This document shows, one piece after another, positions 33,219 to 43,275 of a stretch of 64,000 nt of DNA. Each line of letters starts with the position of its first letter. Position 1 is the stretch's first letter. Position numbers and translations under genes: made by a program. The notes under the pieces were generated by a model. That model was not told the DNA's origin, did not search any database, and saw nothing but the letters and a program-made list of their open reading frames with translations. The stretch is from positions 1-64,000 of the forward strand of contig JAJDNW010000022.1 in assembly GCA_022340465.1 (NCBI GenBank). The letters are read 5' to 3'. The stretch comes from Deltaproteobacteria bacterium (lineage in GTDB: Bacteria > Desulfobacterota > Desulfobacteria > Desulfobacterales > B30-G6).

Positions 33219-34862
33219 TTTCCAGTAGGGGTCGATCAGATCTTCGAATATGACGGTGGCGGCTTCCGCCCCCTGGCCTGCGGCGGTGACGATCTGCTTG
33301 AATCCGCCGGCAACGTCTCCGGCCGCGTATATGCCGGGAATGTTGGTGCGGTAGTTGTCATGCTGGATGTACCCCTCTTCACTGAGTCGGATGCCGAGCT
33401 TTTCGGCCAGACTGTTGGAGGGATCATAGCCAATAGCCATGAACACGCCGTTGACCTCAAGCGTTGACTCCTCCCCGGTCCGGTTGTTTTTGAGCACGAC
33501 CGATTCAACGTTGTGGCTTCCGTTGATTCCCACCACCTCGGTATTGAAAAGAATGGGGATGTTGTTTTGAACGAGGTTCTGGATCAGTACTTCCTGGGCT
33601 TTGAGCGTGTCTTTGCGGTGGACCATGGTGACCTCCACACCCACATTCTTGAGGTAGAGGGCTTCCGTGGCGGCACTGTTGCCGCCGCCAATAATGATGA
33701 CCTTGCGCCCTTTGAAAAGCTGACCGTCGCAGGTGGCGCAGTAGCTGACACCGTGGCCCCCCAGCCGCTGTTCACCGGGGACACCCAGGTGGCGGTGGCT
33801 CGCCCCCATGGTCATCAACACGGAACGGGTGAGGAACTTGCGACGGCTGGTCTGAACCGTAACCGGTTCACCGGGCTGAATGTCCACCACTTCCTCGCCG
33901 GGAAAGATGCGGACATATTCCAAGGCATGGGTGACCATGATGTCCACCAGGGTTTTACCGCCTACCTGCTTCAGGCCCGGGTAATTTTCAACCACCGGGG
34001 TCAGGGCAATCTGACCTCCCAAAACGCCTTTTTCCACCACGACCGTCTTCAACCCGCTGCGGGCGGCATAGATGCCGGCGCTCAGGCCGGCCGGTCCCCC
34101 GCCGATGACGACCAGGTCGGTTTGGATCTCCTTTTCCTGGCTTTCGGGAATAAAAACGGTTTGCTGCTCCATTTTGTCAAGCGAGGCTACGAACAGCTCC
34201 TCCGATTGGGCGCCCTGGGCGATGAGCACATCGTTGGCATAGGTCTGAGGTACGGATTGTGCCGAGTACTGGTTCGCCAGTTCCGGGTTGGCCTGGATGT
34301 CGATGATTTCCAGGGATATCTGCCCAGGTTTTTCGATGGCGGCTTTGAGGGTGTTCAAGGCCTGTTGCGGGCAGTAGGGACAGGAGGCACTGACAAACAC
34401 TTTGACGTTTCGGGGTTGGTCGATTCTTTGGAGGACCTGCAGTGCCTGGGGATTCAGATTGCTTTCCCCCGTGCCGATCAGCAAAAGAGCCTCCAGGAAT
34501 ATGCGCCCCTCCTCTCCAAGGGGGGCTCCCAGCCATTTCAGATTGTATTTTTCGGGCGCCAGGAGAATGGTCGGTGAACCCTGTATGTCCCATTTACGGG
34601 CCAGCTCATGGCCGAGATCATATTCCCGCATGGTTATTTTGTCGGTCATCTGGCGGAAGAAGCGGATGGCCTGCCGGGCGGCATCGGTAAAAACATCGTT
34701 TACGCCGGGCTGGGCGAAAAGATAAATGGGAATTTCTTCCTTTATGTCCTTGAAAAGGCGCGCTATTTCCCGCTGCGCTTTTTCGATTTGAGCCTGTTCG
34801 ATTTGAGCCCGTTCCATTTCGGCGTTGTCAAACGCTCCCGGGTCATTGTTTGCCATATCCAT
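33216..34862 (-). CDS. Thioredoxin reductase fused to an N-terminal glutaredoxin-like (PDO) domain
   Basis: 548 residues. About 1-45 is a Glu/Gln-rich helix ('ERAQIEQAQIEKAQREIARLF'). Then two thioredoxin folds as in archaeal protein disulfide oxidoreductase; the second has the active CPYC ('VSASCPYCPQQALNTLK'). From about 250 follows the FAD/NADPH enzyme: 'DLVVIGGGPAGLSAGIYAARSGLKTVVVEKG', redox CxxC in 'SYCATCDGQLF', 'VIIIGGGNSAATEALYLKNVG', 'GIYAAGDVAGG'. The layout resembles AhpF with the CxxC carrier at the N-terminus. It would supply electrons to peroxiredoxins or protein disulfides; no ahpC nearby. ATG 34862 after GGAGG. Confidence 0.92.
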   Translation of the reverse strand: MDMANNDPGAFDNAEMERAQIEQAQIEKAQREIARLFKDIKEEIPIYLFAQPGVNDVFTDAARQAIRFFRQMTDKITMREYDLGHELARKWDIQGSPTILLAPEKYNLKWLGAPLGEEGRIFLEALLLIGTGESNLNPQALQVLQRIDQPRNVKVFVSASCPYCPQQALNTLKAAIEKPGQISLEIIDIQANPELANQYSAQSVPQTYANDVLIAQGAQSEELFVASLDKMEQQTVFIPESQEKEIQTDLVVIGGGPAGLSAGIYAARSGLKTVVVEKGVLGGQIALTPVVENYPGLKQVGGKTLVDIMVTHALEYVRIFPGEEVVDIQPGEPVTVQTSRRKFLTRSVLMTMGASHRHLGVPGEQRLGGHGVSYCATCDGQLFKGRKVIIIGGGNSAATEALYLKNVGVEVTMVHRKDTLKAQEVLIQNLVQNNIPILFNTEVVGINGSHNVESVVLKNNRTGEESTLEVNGVFMAIGYDPSNSLAEKLGIRLSEEGYIQHDNYRTNIPGIYAAGDVAGGFKQIVTAAGQGAEAATVIFEDLIDPYWK

Positions 34863-34962
34863 GGTTTCATATCCTCCAACATGCTGTCTTTATAAACACC
34901 TATGTCAATTTAGGAAATAATGTTGCGGTCAACACAGGCATCCGTTTCCCTTGTTTGGGAGG

Positions 34963-36135
34963 CTATCGGTCGCTAATAGGCACGAAGGCGCACTCATCCG
35001 GCCCGCAATATTCCCCTACATAATCCGATTCCGGCCGGTACAGTGCCGGTTTGGGTGCTGCGTCGGCGAACTGCTCTTCCAGAACATGGGCACACCATCC
35101 GGCAATCCTGGAAACGGCGAATACCGGTGTAAAGAGGTCGGTGGGGATGCCCATGTAATAATAGAGCGAGGCGCTGTAGAAGTCGACATTGACATAGATA
35201 TCCCTGCCCTTTTTTTCCTTGAAGGCGGCCTTGCCCTTGATTTCGAGTGCCTTGGAAAGTTCATACCAGCGTGTGTCACCGACGCGTTCACCCATGGTTT
35301 TGGACATGGGCGCCAGGATATGCGCCCGGGGATCGTCGGTTTGATAAACGGCATGGCCGAGTCCCATGATGACACCGCCTTCTTCAAGGGTTTTGCGGAC
35401 ATAGGCATCGACGTTGTCGACAGAACCGATCTCGAGCAGCATCCGCATCACCCGCGTATTGGCGCCGCCGTGGAGGGCTCCGGAAAGAGAGCCCACGGCC
35501 GCCCCGACAGCTGCGTACATGTGGGCACGTGTGGAGGCCACCTCCCTGGCCGCGAAAGTCGACGCATTGAACGAGTGTTCGGCATGCAGGACAAGACAGG
35601 TGTCGAAATAACCGGCCAACGCTTCATCCGGTACCTCGCCTTTGAGCATGTAAAGGAAATTGGCGGCATGACTCAAATCGGGATTAGGAGCTATGGGCTG
35701 CCGGCCGTTGCGAATCCTGTCCCAGGCTGCTACGATGGTGGCAAATTTGGCGATCATGCGGAGAGCCATGCGAACGGAACCATCCCGGGTTTCATCGCCC
35801 AGGTCCGGATCGTATTGTGCCAGGATGGCCACGGAAGCCTGCAGAATATCCATGGGCAGCACATCCTTGCGACTTGCCTGGAGAAAAGCGACGAGTTGTT
35901 CGGGGATCGCTCTTTGTTCCGACAGGCGCTTTTTGAAATCCGCGAGTTCGTTTTTGCCGGGCAGCTTTTCGTAAAGCAGAAGATAAGCGATTTCTTCGAA
36001 GGACACTTTTCCTGCAAGATCCTTGACAAGATACCCGCGGTAAACGAGCTTGCCGAGTGCCCCGTCCACATCACTTATTTTTGTGCTGGCGATCGTAACG
36101 CCCCTCAATCCAGTGTTGATCGTTTTTTCTTCCAT
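34963..36135 (-). CDS. gltA: Citrate synthase (2-methylcitrate synthase possible)
   Basis: 390 residues, the short-form citrate synthase of about 380-440. Active-site His and Asp in 'LHAEHSFNASTFAAREVAST', 'MGLGHAVYQTDDPRAHIL' and 'VNVDFYSASLYYYMGIPTDLFTPVFAVSRIAGW'. It condenses acetyl-CoA with oxaloacetate; 2-methylcitrate synthases look the same at this level. ATG 36135 after GAGGTGAGAA. Upstream 395 bp has no gene. Confidence 0.92.
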   Translation of the reverse strand: MEEKTINTGLRGVTIASTKISDVDGALGKLVYRGYLVKDLAGKVSFEEIAYLLLYEKLPGKNELADFKKRLSEQRAIPEQLVAFLQASRKDVLPMDILQASVAILAQYDPDLGDETRDGSVRMALRMIAKFATIVAAWDRIRNGRQPIAPNPDLSHAANFLYMLKGEVPDEALAGYFDTCLVLHAEHSFNASTFAAREVASTRAHMYAAVGAAVGSLSGALHGGANTRVMRMLLEIGSVDNVDAYVRKTLEEGGVIMGLGHAVYQTDDPRAHILAPMSKTMGERVGDTRWYELSKALEIKGKAAFKEKKGRDIYVNVDFYSASLYYYMGIPTDLFTPVFAVSRIAGWCAHVLEEQFADAAPKPALYRPESDYVGEYCGPDECAFVPISDR

Positions 36136-36530
36136 TTCTCACCTCATGCCTGGTTGGGAGTGAAGCATTTGTTATAACCAACTACCAAATTCCATGCCAG
36201 AATGCCCACAAAATGGGTTTCTTTAAGATATTTTTTGTATGTTGCCTTTGCAACGGGTTTCCAGGGGGGAGTGGTGTGCAGATGCCGGGCCTTTTAAGTG
36301 TAAGATGACAAAAAAATGTTTCACAATTATGGGTATTGAGACAGATGTGTATCAACCTCATCGGTTCAATGCGACAAAAGAAAACAGGTGCCGCTCACAG
36401 GAAATGCGGCCGCCCTTGCGGGGCATCTTGCCGGAAGCGTGCACACGGCGGGTCCGCCGCAACCGCCCCTTCGGAAAAAAGCCGATGGATCGAGTGGGGG
36501 CGTTGTTCCCGTGCACAAAAAAGAGCGTGG
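36136..36530. other. 395-bp intergenic stretch without a recognised gene
   Basis: Contains the citrate synthase promoter side and the end of the Fur-family gene. Short open frames exist on both strands but have no protein-like composition or ribosome-binding sites. No hairpin with T-run seen. Confidence 0.5.
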
Positions 36531-37007
36531 TCAGTCGTTTACCGCGGTCTGGCGGCTTTTGCGCGTACACTCCGGGCAAAGACCGGTAAATTCGAGATTG
36601 TGGCCTATGATTTCATAAACCGTGGCCTCGTACAACTCGTCCTCGATCTGGTTCAGCGGTGCGATGGGTGCATCGTCCACACGATCGCACTGAACACAGC
36701 GGATATGATAATGCTTGCTGCAAACACCATCATAGCGCTTCAGGGACCCACTGAGCTCGAGTTTCTGAATTTCCCCAAGCTGGCACAGCACCTCCAGGTT
36801 GCGGTAGACGGTGCCCAGGCTGATTCTGGGCAGCCGCTTGCGGACTCTCTCGTACAGTTCATCCGCGCTGGGGTGGTCATTTCTGCTCCTCAACTCTTCG
36901 AGGATGACCATGCGCTGCCGTGTCGTTCTCAGGGCTTTTTCTTTTGGCTGTAACTGCATCACTACTGCTGTCACCGTCGCATTGCGCCTCTTGGGGCCTT
37001 TTGGCAT
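36531..37007 (-). CDS. Fur-family transcriptional regulator
   Basis: 158 residues from 37007, or 142 from an ATG at 36959, which fits the family length better; neither start has a strong RBS. Winged helix 'ALRTTRQRMVILEELRSRNDHPSADELYERVRKRLPRISLGTVYRNLEVLCQLGEIQKL', then the metal-sensing domain with 'HYHIRCVQCDRVDD' and the second Cys pair 'CPEC'. It may be Fur, PerR or another metal/peroxide sensor. The zinc-ribbon gene just upstream is likely co-transcribed. Confidence 0.9.
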   Translation of the reverse strand: MPKGPKRRNATVTAVVMQLQPKEKALRTTRQRMVILEELRSRNDHPSADELYERVRKRLPRISLGTVYRNLEVLCQLGEIQKLELSGSLKRYDGVCSKHYHIRCVQCDRVDDAPIAPLNQIEDELYEATVYEIIGHNLEFTGLCPECTRKSRQTAVND

Positions 37008-37039
37008 TGGGCCGCCAGGAGAAGCGCCTTATTTTTTCT

Positions 37040-37261
37040 TTACAGGTCGACCCACATATCGGCTTCGTTTCCGCAACTGCTGCAGGTGCCGATCCCCTTG
37101 ACGCGCTGTTTGCGGCCGGATTGGGCCGAATTCTGGGAAGCGGTTCGGGGGGCATCGGCGGTGTCGGTTTCAGGCAGGGTGCAGGTCACTACCATTTCCG
37201 CCTCGCTGCCACACTTTTCGCACTTGCACACCTGTTTTATCTGTTTTACGGTCTCACTCAT
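37040..37261 (-). CDS. Small two-CxxC zinc-ribbon/rubredoxin-like protein
   Basis: 73 residues from ATG 37261 (AGGAG 7 bp upstream); an earlier in-frame start at 37288 lacks this. Two knuckles, 'CKCEKCGS' and 'CSSCGN', with a Thr/Ser/Ala-rich linker of about 40 residues. A third pair could be formed with 'VVTCTL'. Encoded 33 bp upstream of the Fur-family gene, so perhaps a redox or metal partner of the regulated system. Confidence 0.75.
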   Translation of the reverse strand: MSETVKQIKQVCKCEKCGSEAEMVVTCTLPETDTADAPRTASQNSAQSGRKQRVKGIGTCSSCGNEADMWVDL

Positions 37262-37490
37262 CGCACACTCCTGAAAAGTTATTGTCAATGCGGTTGAAAG
37301 CCGATCAGTACTGAATTAAATCAGCAATGCGGCCAAGATTCAATATTAAAATCAAAAAATTGTTTCGATTCTGTCCACTCCGTGCTAAAAAAGAAAATAT
37401 GTCACCACTTCCAACGGGGTCTTAAACAATCAGTATAACATATAGAAATAAATTTTTAAATTGATCATTTCGTCGCAGCTGCATGGACCG

Positions 37491-38834
37491 ATGATATTCC
37501 TCCGCAATAGAAAAGGCTATGATTTAAACCTTTCCGGGAAGCCATCGCCGCAGGTATCGGTGAGAGATATACCTGAATTTGTTGCGCTTACGCCGGAAAA
37601 GATACCTTTTGTCAAACCAAGGCTGAAGGTGAAAGAGGGCACTCGGGTTCGCATCGGGTCCCTGGTGTTCGAAGACAAGCGCAATCCGGCCATTCGATTT
37701 TTGTCCCCCGGTTGCGGCCGTGTGTCCGAGATTGCCTTCGGCCCCCGCCGGGTTATCAGGAAAGTGGTCGTGCAATTGGACGGAGAAGAACGGCACGAAT
37801 CATTTTCAAGCTACTCCGAGCCGCAACTGGCGGAGGTGTCGCGAACGGAGCTGGTGGAGGCCATCCTCCAGGGGGGGCTGTGGTGCCTTTTAAAAAAGCT
37901 TCCTTTCGGAGATATTCCGGACCCGCAGGAGGTGCCTCCGGTCATCATCGTGAGCCTCGATTCCCGAGAACCTTTTCAACCCAATCCGGCGGTTTACCTG
38001 AAGGGCAAGGAAGATTTACTGGCTTTCGGCATCCGCATTCTTGAAAAATTATGCCCGTCGGTACAGGTTTCGATCCACAAGGAGAACGAGGCGCTTGCCG
38101 CGGGGCTGAATGGAATGCTGACCCACTGTGTGAGCGGGCCGTATCCGGCCGGCGATGCCGGGGTGCTGCATTATCGCATCAAAAACAGCCCGGATGACAA
38201 CCGGGCCTGGTGCATCAAGGGGCAGGACGTTTTACTGCTGGCCGAATTGATCGGGACGGGAACGTATCCGACCGACAGAACCGTGGTGCTAGGCGGCAGC
38301 CGGGCTCCGCAACAGCTGCACGTGAAAACGCGCATGGGGGCACCGCTGGCCTATATTGCCGGAAATTCAAGCCGGGAATCCGGACGCAACCGCTACATCG
38401 TCGGCGGACTTTTTAAAGGGTACACGGCTGACAAGGACTCGTTTCTGGACTTGTACGCCACGTCCCTCACCATCCTTCCCGAGGGCGATGACAAGGTGTT
38501 TTTGGGCTTTATCCGGCCGGGGCTGCACCAGCCCAGCCGCTCCCGGACATTTCTCTCGAGTCTCAAAACGTCGCCCTTTACGGTGGATTGCGGAATGCAC
38601 GGTGAGGAGCGGGCCTGTATCAACTGCGGCTACTGTGACGATGTCTGCGCAGTGGATATCCTGCCCCAGTTTACCTTGAAGTGCACGCTCGCAGGGGAGG
38701 TGGAGGATTCCCTGGCACACGGACTGCTGGACTGCGTAGAGTGCGGCCTGTGCACCTTTGTGTGCCCATCAAAGATCGATATCTGTGCCGCACTGAAATC
38801 GGCAAAGGCCGGGTATTACAAAGAGATCGGCTGA
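37491..38834 (+). CDS. nqrA: Na+-translocating NADH:quinone reductase subunit A with two [4Fe-4S] motifs
   Basis: 447 residues from ATG 37491, chosen because 'MIFLRNRKGYDLNLSGKPSPQV' aligns with other NqrA starts; TTG 37461 is the alternative. The body matches NqrA ('IPFVKPRLKVKEGTRVRIGSLVFEDKRNPAIRFLSPGCG', 'LIGTGTYPTDRTVVLGG'). The C-terminus carries two full ferredoxin motifs: C376, C379, C382, C386 (CINCGYCDDVC) and C415, C418, C421, C425 (CVECGLCTFVC), as in RnfC. In Vibrio NqrA these positions are mostly non-Cys. TATAAC at 37434-37439 could be the -10. First of six nqr genes, then 57 bp to nqrB. Confidence 0.93.
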   Translation: MIFLRNRKGYDLNLSGKPSPQVSVRDIPEFVALTPEKIPFVKPRLKVKEGTRVRIGSLVFEDKRNPAIRFLSPGCGRVSEIAFGPRRVIRKVVVQLDGEERHESFSSYSEPQLAEVSRTELVEAILQGGLWCLLKKLPFGDIPDPQEVPPVIIVSLDSREPFQPNPAVYLKGKEDLLAFGIRILEKLCPSVQVSIHKENEALAAGLNGMLTHCVSGPYPAGDAGVLHYRIKNSPDDNRAWCIKGQDVLLLAELIGTGTYPTDRTVVLGGSRAPQQLHVKTRMGAPLAYIAGNSSRESGRNRYIVGGLFKGYTADKDSFLDLYATSLTILPEGDDKVFLGFIRPGLHQPSRSRTFLSSLKTSPFTVDCGMHGEERACINCGYCDDVCAVDILPQFTLKCTLAGEVEDSLAHGLLDCVECGLCTFVCPSKIDICAALKSAKAGYYKEIG

Positions 38835-38891
38835 TCGCTCGGCCGCAGGGAGCCGTTTCCCTGCGGTGGGGTGATCAAGGGTCGAGGATAT

Positions 38892-40076
38892 ATGAAGCTG
38901 ATAGCTGACATTTTTGAAAAAAGCCGCCCCCTGTTCGAGGAGGAAGGTAAGCTGGCCAGATGGTTCCCGCTGTTTGAAGCCACGGAATCCTTTTTTTTTA
39001 TTCCAGGCCTGACAACCAAAAGAGATGCCCACGTGCGGGACAGCCTGGATGTCAAGCGCTTTATGAGTTTTGTCATCCTGGCGTTGCTGCCGCCGTTTCT
39101 TTTCGGTGTCTACAACGCCGGGCATCAGGCGAGCCTGGCATCGGGGTTGAGCCCGGCGCCCATTGCGGTATTCCTGAGAGGGATCTGGATCGTCCTGCCG
39201 CTCGTGATTATTTCATACGGGGTCGGCTTTTTCTGGGAGATCCTGTTTGCCGTGGTCAGAAAGCACCCCATCAGTGAGGGGCTTCTGGTTACCGGTTTGC
39301 TTTTTCCGCTTACCCTGCCGCCGACCATACCGCTGTGGCAGGCAGCCGTGGGCATGTCGTTCGGGGTGGTGATCGGCAAGGAGGTTTTCGGGGGTACCGG
39401 CAGAAACATTCTCAACCCGGCATTGACCGGCAGGGCGTTCCTTTTCTTTGCCTATCCCGGCAACATGTCCGGGGACGCTGTTTGGATGGTCGTGGAAAAG
39501 GCCAAGGCCGGCCTCGCGGACGTTGTCAGCGGCGCCACGCCCCTGGCCATTGCCGGCATCACCGGCCCCCAGGAAAAGATCGAATCCGCTCTCGACGCGG
39601 CCGGGTATCCGTTTATCAAACTGCTCCTGGGGAACTATCCGGGCAGCATCGGGGCGACATCGGCGCTCTTGTGCCTGGCGGGGGCGGTTTTACTGGTGAT
39701 CGTGGGAATCGCCAGCTACCGCATTATCGCCGGAGGGATCCTGGGGGCGCTGGCAACGGGTTTTTTCCTCAATTTCGTTGCCTCGGGAACCGCATCGGCC
39801 TGGTTCACGCTCAATCCTTTTTACCATCTGGTGATGGGCGGATTTGCTTTCGGCATCGCTTACATGGCCACCGATCCGGTGACGGCGCCGGGTATGGACA
39901 AATCCAAATGGGTCTATGGCTTTCTTATCGGCATGCTGACGGTGCTGATAAGGATCTTCAACCCGGCATACCCGGAAGGCATCATGCTGGCCATATTGTT
40001 CATGAACCTTTTTTCACCGCTGTTCGATCATTTAGAAATCAAGATGAAGCTGAAAAAAAGGGTGGTCAATGTCTGA
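38892..40076 (+). CDS. nqrB: Nqr subunit B
   Basis: 394 residues from ATG 38892 after GAGGATAT. Integral membrane flavoprotein; the covalent FMN site 'SGATPL' is at 213-218 (Thr216). 'HPISEGLLVTGLLFPLTLPPTIPLWQAAVGMSFGVVIGKEVFGGTGRNILNPALTGRAFLFFAYP' is the conserved core shared with RnfD. Together with NqrA it forms the quinone-reducing side. Overlaps nqrC by 8 bp. ApbE, needed for FMN attachment, is not in the window. Confidence 0.96.
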   Translation: MKLIADIFEKSRPLFEEEGKLARWFPLFEATESFFFIPGLTTKRDAHVRDSLDVKRFMSFVILALLPPFLFGVYNAGHQASLASGLSPAPIAVFLRGIWIVLPLVIISYGVGFFWEILFAVVRKHPISEGLLVTGLLFPLTLPPTIPLWQAAVGMSFGVVIGKEVFGGTGRNILNPALTGRAFLFFAYPGNMSGDAVWMVVEKAKAGLADVVSGATPLAIAGITGPQEKIESALDAAGYPFIKLLLGNYPGSIGATSALLCLAGAVLLVIVGIASYRIIAGGILGALATGFFLNFVASGTASAWFTLNPFYHLVMGGFAFGIAYMATDPVTAPGMDKSKWVYGFLIGMLTVLIRIFNPAYPEGIMLAILFMNLFSPLFDHLEIKMKLKKRVVNV

Positions 40077-40806
40077 CAACCTCAGGTCCATTTTCTTTGC
40101 CGTCGTCACCGCCCTTGTCTGCAGCCTTCTCCTGACTGCGGCCTACAGCGGTTTGCGGCCTTTCCAGCAGGAAAACATCGAGGTGGACCGCAAGAAGAAC
40201 ATCCTCAAGGCCGTCGGGCTTCTGGAAGAGGGTCATGCTTACAGCCACGATGGGATCAAGGCCATGTATGCCGAGAACATCGTCTGCATGCGGGTGGATG
40301 CCGAAGGGCGTGTAATGGAAAAGGGGGCGGGGGGCGGAAAGGGGCTTCCCATATATCTCTACCGGCGGGATGGCGAGGTGGTGGCCTATGTGGTGCCGAT
40401 CAATACCCGGGGGCTCTGGGGCAAGATTCACGGCTACCTGGCTTTAGAGAGTGACGGGTCCACGGTGTCCGGATTCACGGTTTACCAGCACAACGAAACA
40501 CCCGGGTTGGGGGGCGAGATCGAAAAAGAGTGGTTTCAGAAAAATTTCAAAGGCAAGAAAATTGTCGATCAGCAAGGTCGTTTCGTCTCCATCGGTATTG
40601 CCAAGCCGGCGGCGATCGCCGCTATGGACGCGGCCGAAAAGATCAACTATGTGGACGGCATCAGCGGCGCCACCCTCACGGGGCGCTTTCTGACGGCGGG
40701 GCTCAAGAAGATTCTGAGTGAGTATGAACCGGTTTCCATCCGGTTCCGCAGCAAGGAGATGCTGCGGGTGCCTAAGGGGTCGGCGGCATGCGGGGAGAGT
40801 CAATGA
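40069..40806 (+). CDS. nqrC: Nqr subunit C
   Basis: 245 residues: one N-terminal membrane helix (SIFFAVVTALVCSLLLTAAYSGL), then a periplasmic FMN-binding domain with 'DGISGATLT' (Thr202 as FMN attachment site) and 'HNETPGLGGEI'. The protein is shorter at the end than some relatives but complete. Translationally coupled to nqrB and nqrD. Confidence 0.95.
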   Translation: MSDNLRSIFFAVVTALVCSLLLTAAYSGLRPFQQENIEVDRKKNILKAVGLLEEGHAYSHDGIKAMYAENIVCMRVDAEGRVMEKGAGGGKGLPIYLYRRDGEVVAYVVPINTRGLWGKIHGYLALESDGSTVSGFTVYQHNETPGLGGEIEKEWFQKNFKGKKIVDQQGRFVSIGIAKPAAIAAMDAAEKINYVDGISGATLTGRFLTAGLKKILSEYEPVSIRFRSKEMLRVPKGSAACGESQ

Positions 40807-41420
40807 AGTTAACTCAAACGAAGCATTTCAAGACATTTTCGGAACCGTTGATCCAGAACAACCCTATTTCCATGCAGATGCTGGGAATCTGCTCCGCTCT
40901 GGCGGTGACGGTTCAGATGAAAACCGCTGTGGTGATGGGCCTGTCCCTCACCTTTGTGCTGGCGTTTTCCAACCTGGCCATATCGATCATGCGCCGGGTC
41001 ATTCCACGCAACATCCGTATGATTGTGGAACTGAGCGTGATCGCCACGCTGGTGATCATCGCCGACCAGGTTCTCAGGGCTTTTTTTTACGATATCAGCA
41101 AACAGCTGTCCGTATTCGTGGGGTTGATCATCACCAACTGCATCGTCATGGGGCGGGCGGAAACCTTCGCCCTGGGCAATCCGCCCGGGCTGTCCTTTCT
41201 CGACGGACTGGGCAACGGCGCCGGGTATGGATCGGTTCTGGTTTCCGTGGCCCTCATCCGGGAGACCTTGGGTGCGGGCAAGTTTCTGGGAGTGGCCATT
41301 GTACCGGAATTCGTTTACCGGGCGGGATATGAAAACATGGGATTCATGCAGCTGGCCCCGGCCGCCTTCATCATCATCGGCCTTTTGGTGTGGCTGCAGA
41401 AAACCCTGTCAAAAGAATGA
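40803..41420 (+). CDS. nqrD: Nqr subunit D
   Basis: 205 residues from ATG 40803, overlapping the nqrC stop by 4 bp (ATGA). Six membrane helices; Fe-binding cysteines of the NqrD/E pair in 'LGICSALAV' and 'IITNCIVMG'. '[22 protein letters not shown]' is the family start. Confidence 0.95.
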   Translation: MKLTQTKHFKTFSEPLIQNNPISMQMLGICSALAVTVQMKTAVVMGLSLTFVLAFSNLAISIMRRVIPRNIRMIVELSVIATLVIIADQVLRAFFYDISKQLSVFVGLIITNCIVMGRAETFALGNPPGLSFLDGLGNGAGYGSVLVSVALIRETLGAGKFLGVAIVPEFVYRAGYENMGFMQLAPAAFIIIGLLVWLQKTLSKE

Positions 41421-41436
41421 ACCACAGCGTGCGCTC

Positions 41437-42045
41437 ATGGAAGACCTTATAAGCATATTTCTAAATTCCGTTTTTGTGGGCAATATTCTCCTGGCCTATT
41501 TTCTGGGGATGTGCTCCTTCGTGGCTATCTCCAAGAACATGGATACGGCCATCGGGCTGGGGGTCGCCGTGGTGTTCGTTCTGTCCATCACCGCTCCCGT
41601 CAACTGGATCATCTACCGCTTCCTGCTGGCCCCCGGGGCACTTTCCTGGGCCGGGCTGCCCGATGTCGACCTCAGTTTCCTGAAATTCATCACCTTCATT
41701 GCCGTCATTGCGGGCATCGTTCAGGCGGTGGAGATGGTCATCGACCGGTTCTCTCCGGTTCTGTACAATGCCCTGGGTGTGTTTCTGCCGCTTATCACCG
41801 TGAACTGCGCCATTCTCGGGACCAGCCTTTTCATGGTCGAGCGCAATTACAGTTTCACGGAGTCGCTGGTGTTCGGTGTCGGCTCGGGGACCGGCTGGCT
41901 GCTGGCCATCGTCTCCATGTCCGCCATCCGCATAAAACTGCGCTATGCGGATGTTCCGGAGGGCCTTCAGGGCTTCGGCATCACCATGATCGTAACCGGC
42001 CTCATGGCAATGGGTTTTATGCTTTTCAGTGGGATCACCCTATGA
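41437..42045 (+). CDS. nqrE: Nqr subunit E
   Basis: 202 residues from ATG 41437. '[39 protein letters not shown]' and '[25 protein letters not shown]' with the two conserved Cys of the intramembrane Fe site. The -start chosen lies 16 bp after nqrD; longer in-frame versions read through nqrD and are rejected. Confidence 0.95.
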   Translation: MEDLISIFLNSVFVGNILLAYFLGMCSFVAISKNMDTAIGLGVAVVFVLSITAPVNWIIYRFLLAPGALSWAGLPDVDLSFLKFITFIAVIAGIVQAVEMVIDRFSPVLYNALGVFLPLITVNCAILGTSLFMVERNYSFTESLVFGVGSGTGWLLAIVSMSAIRIKLRYADVPEGLQGFGITMIVTGLMAMGFMLFSGITL

Positions 42046-43268
42046 TCTATGTCGCCGCCATCATCGTTTTTTCAGGGGTCATCCTGCTGCTTGTGGGCAT
42101 GCTGCTGCTCGTCGAGGCCAGGGTGGTTCGCAAGGGCAACTCGCAGGTGGTCATCAATCAGGATGCGGAAAAACCTCTCAAAATCCCGGTGGGAACCACC
42201 CTGTTGAAGGCCCTGTCCAACAACGACATTTTCATCCCTTCCGCCTGCGGGGGGGGCGGTTCCTGCGGCATGTGCAAGTGCCGGGTCGAAAAAGGGGTGG
42301 AGACCTACCTGCCCACGGAGCTCGTGCATATCAGCAGGAAGGAAAAGCAGGAAAACATCCACCTGGCCTGCCAGCTCAAGGTGAAAGACGACCTGATGAT
42401 CCGGATCCCCGAGGAGATCCTGGACGTCAAAAAATACAACGCCACGGTTATTTCCAACGAGAACGTGGCCACTTTCATCAAGGAACTGGCCATAGAGCTG
42501 GACCCGGGCGAAACCCTCGATTTCAATGCGGGCGCCTACATTCAGATCGACATTCCGGAATACACCCTTTCCTTTGCCGCATTGCGCAAACGGGTGGGGG
42601 CCAAATTCAGGCCGGCATGGGACCGTTTCAACCTGTGGGGATTGAAATCGAAGAACGAGGAGCCGATATTCAGGGCCTATTCACTGGCCAACCCGCCGTC
42701 GGAAAGATCGGTTCTGCGGTTCACCGTCAGGATAGCCACTCCTCCGCCGGGGGCCAAGGCCGTCCCGCCGGGGATGGGCTCGTCATACATCTTCAATCTG
42801 AAGGAAGGCGATCGGGTGACCTTGAGCGGTCCCTACGGCGATTTTTTTGTCAACGACACCGAACGGGAAATGTGCTTCATCGGGGGCGGAGCCGGCATGG
42901 CACCGCTGCGCAGCCAGATCTTGCACCAGCTCAATACCGTGGGCACCAAAAGAAAGCTCACTTTCTGGTACGGCGCGCGGTCACTGCAGGAACTTTTTTT
43001 CGAGGAGGAATTCAGGGCGCTCGAAAAGAAATTTGACAATTTCACCTATTATGTCGCCCTGTCCGACCCCCAGCCGGAGGACAACTGGAAGGGCATGACC
43101 GGGTACATCCATCAGAATCTTCACGATCACTATTTAGCCGACCACGAAGATCCCACCGAGATCGAGTACTATTTGTGCGGCCCCCCCATCATGGTTCAGT
43201 CCATTGAGGATATGCTGGACAGCCTGGGGGTGGAACCGGAGATGATTAAATTCGACAAATTTTCCTGA
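42042..43268 (+). CDS. nqrF: Nqr subunit F, NADH dehydrogenase
   Basis: 408 residues, ATG overlapping the nqrE stop by 4 bp. One membrane helix ([23 protein letters not shown]), [2Fe-2S] ferredoxin domain with C69, C75, C78 and C110 ([14 protein letters not shown] ... LACQ), FAD domain ('[11 protein letters not shown]') and NAD domain ('[16 protein letters not shown]', '[17 protein letters not shown]'). This is the NADH entry point, complete and normal. Confidence 0.96.
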   Translation: MIYVAAIIVFSGVILLLVGMLLLVEARVVRKGNSQVVINQDAEKPLKIPVGTTLLKALSNNDIFIPSACGGGGSCGMCKCRVEKGVETYLPTELVHISRKEKQENIHLACQLKVKDDLMIRIPEEILDVKKYNATVISNENVATFIKELAIELDPGETLDFNAGAYIQIDIPEYTLSFAALRKRVGAKFRPAWDRFNLWGLKSKNEEPIFRAYSLANPPSERSVLRFTVRIATPPPGAKAVPPGMGSSYIFNLKEGDRVTLSGPYGDFFVNDTEREMCFIGGGAGMAPLRSQILHQLNTVGTKRKLTFWYGARSLQELFFEEEFRALEKKFDNFTYYVALSDPQPEDNWKGMTGYIHQNLHDHYLADHEDPTEIEYYLCGPPIMVQSIEDMLDSLGVEPEMIKFDKFS

Positions 43269-43275
43269 CAAGACA

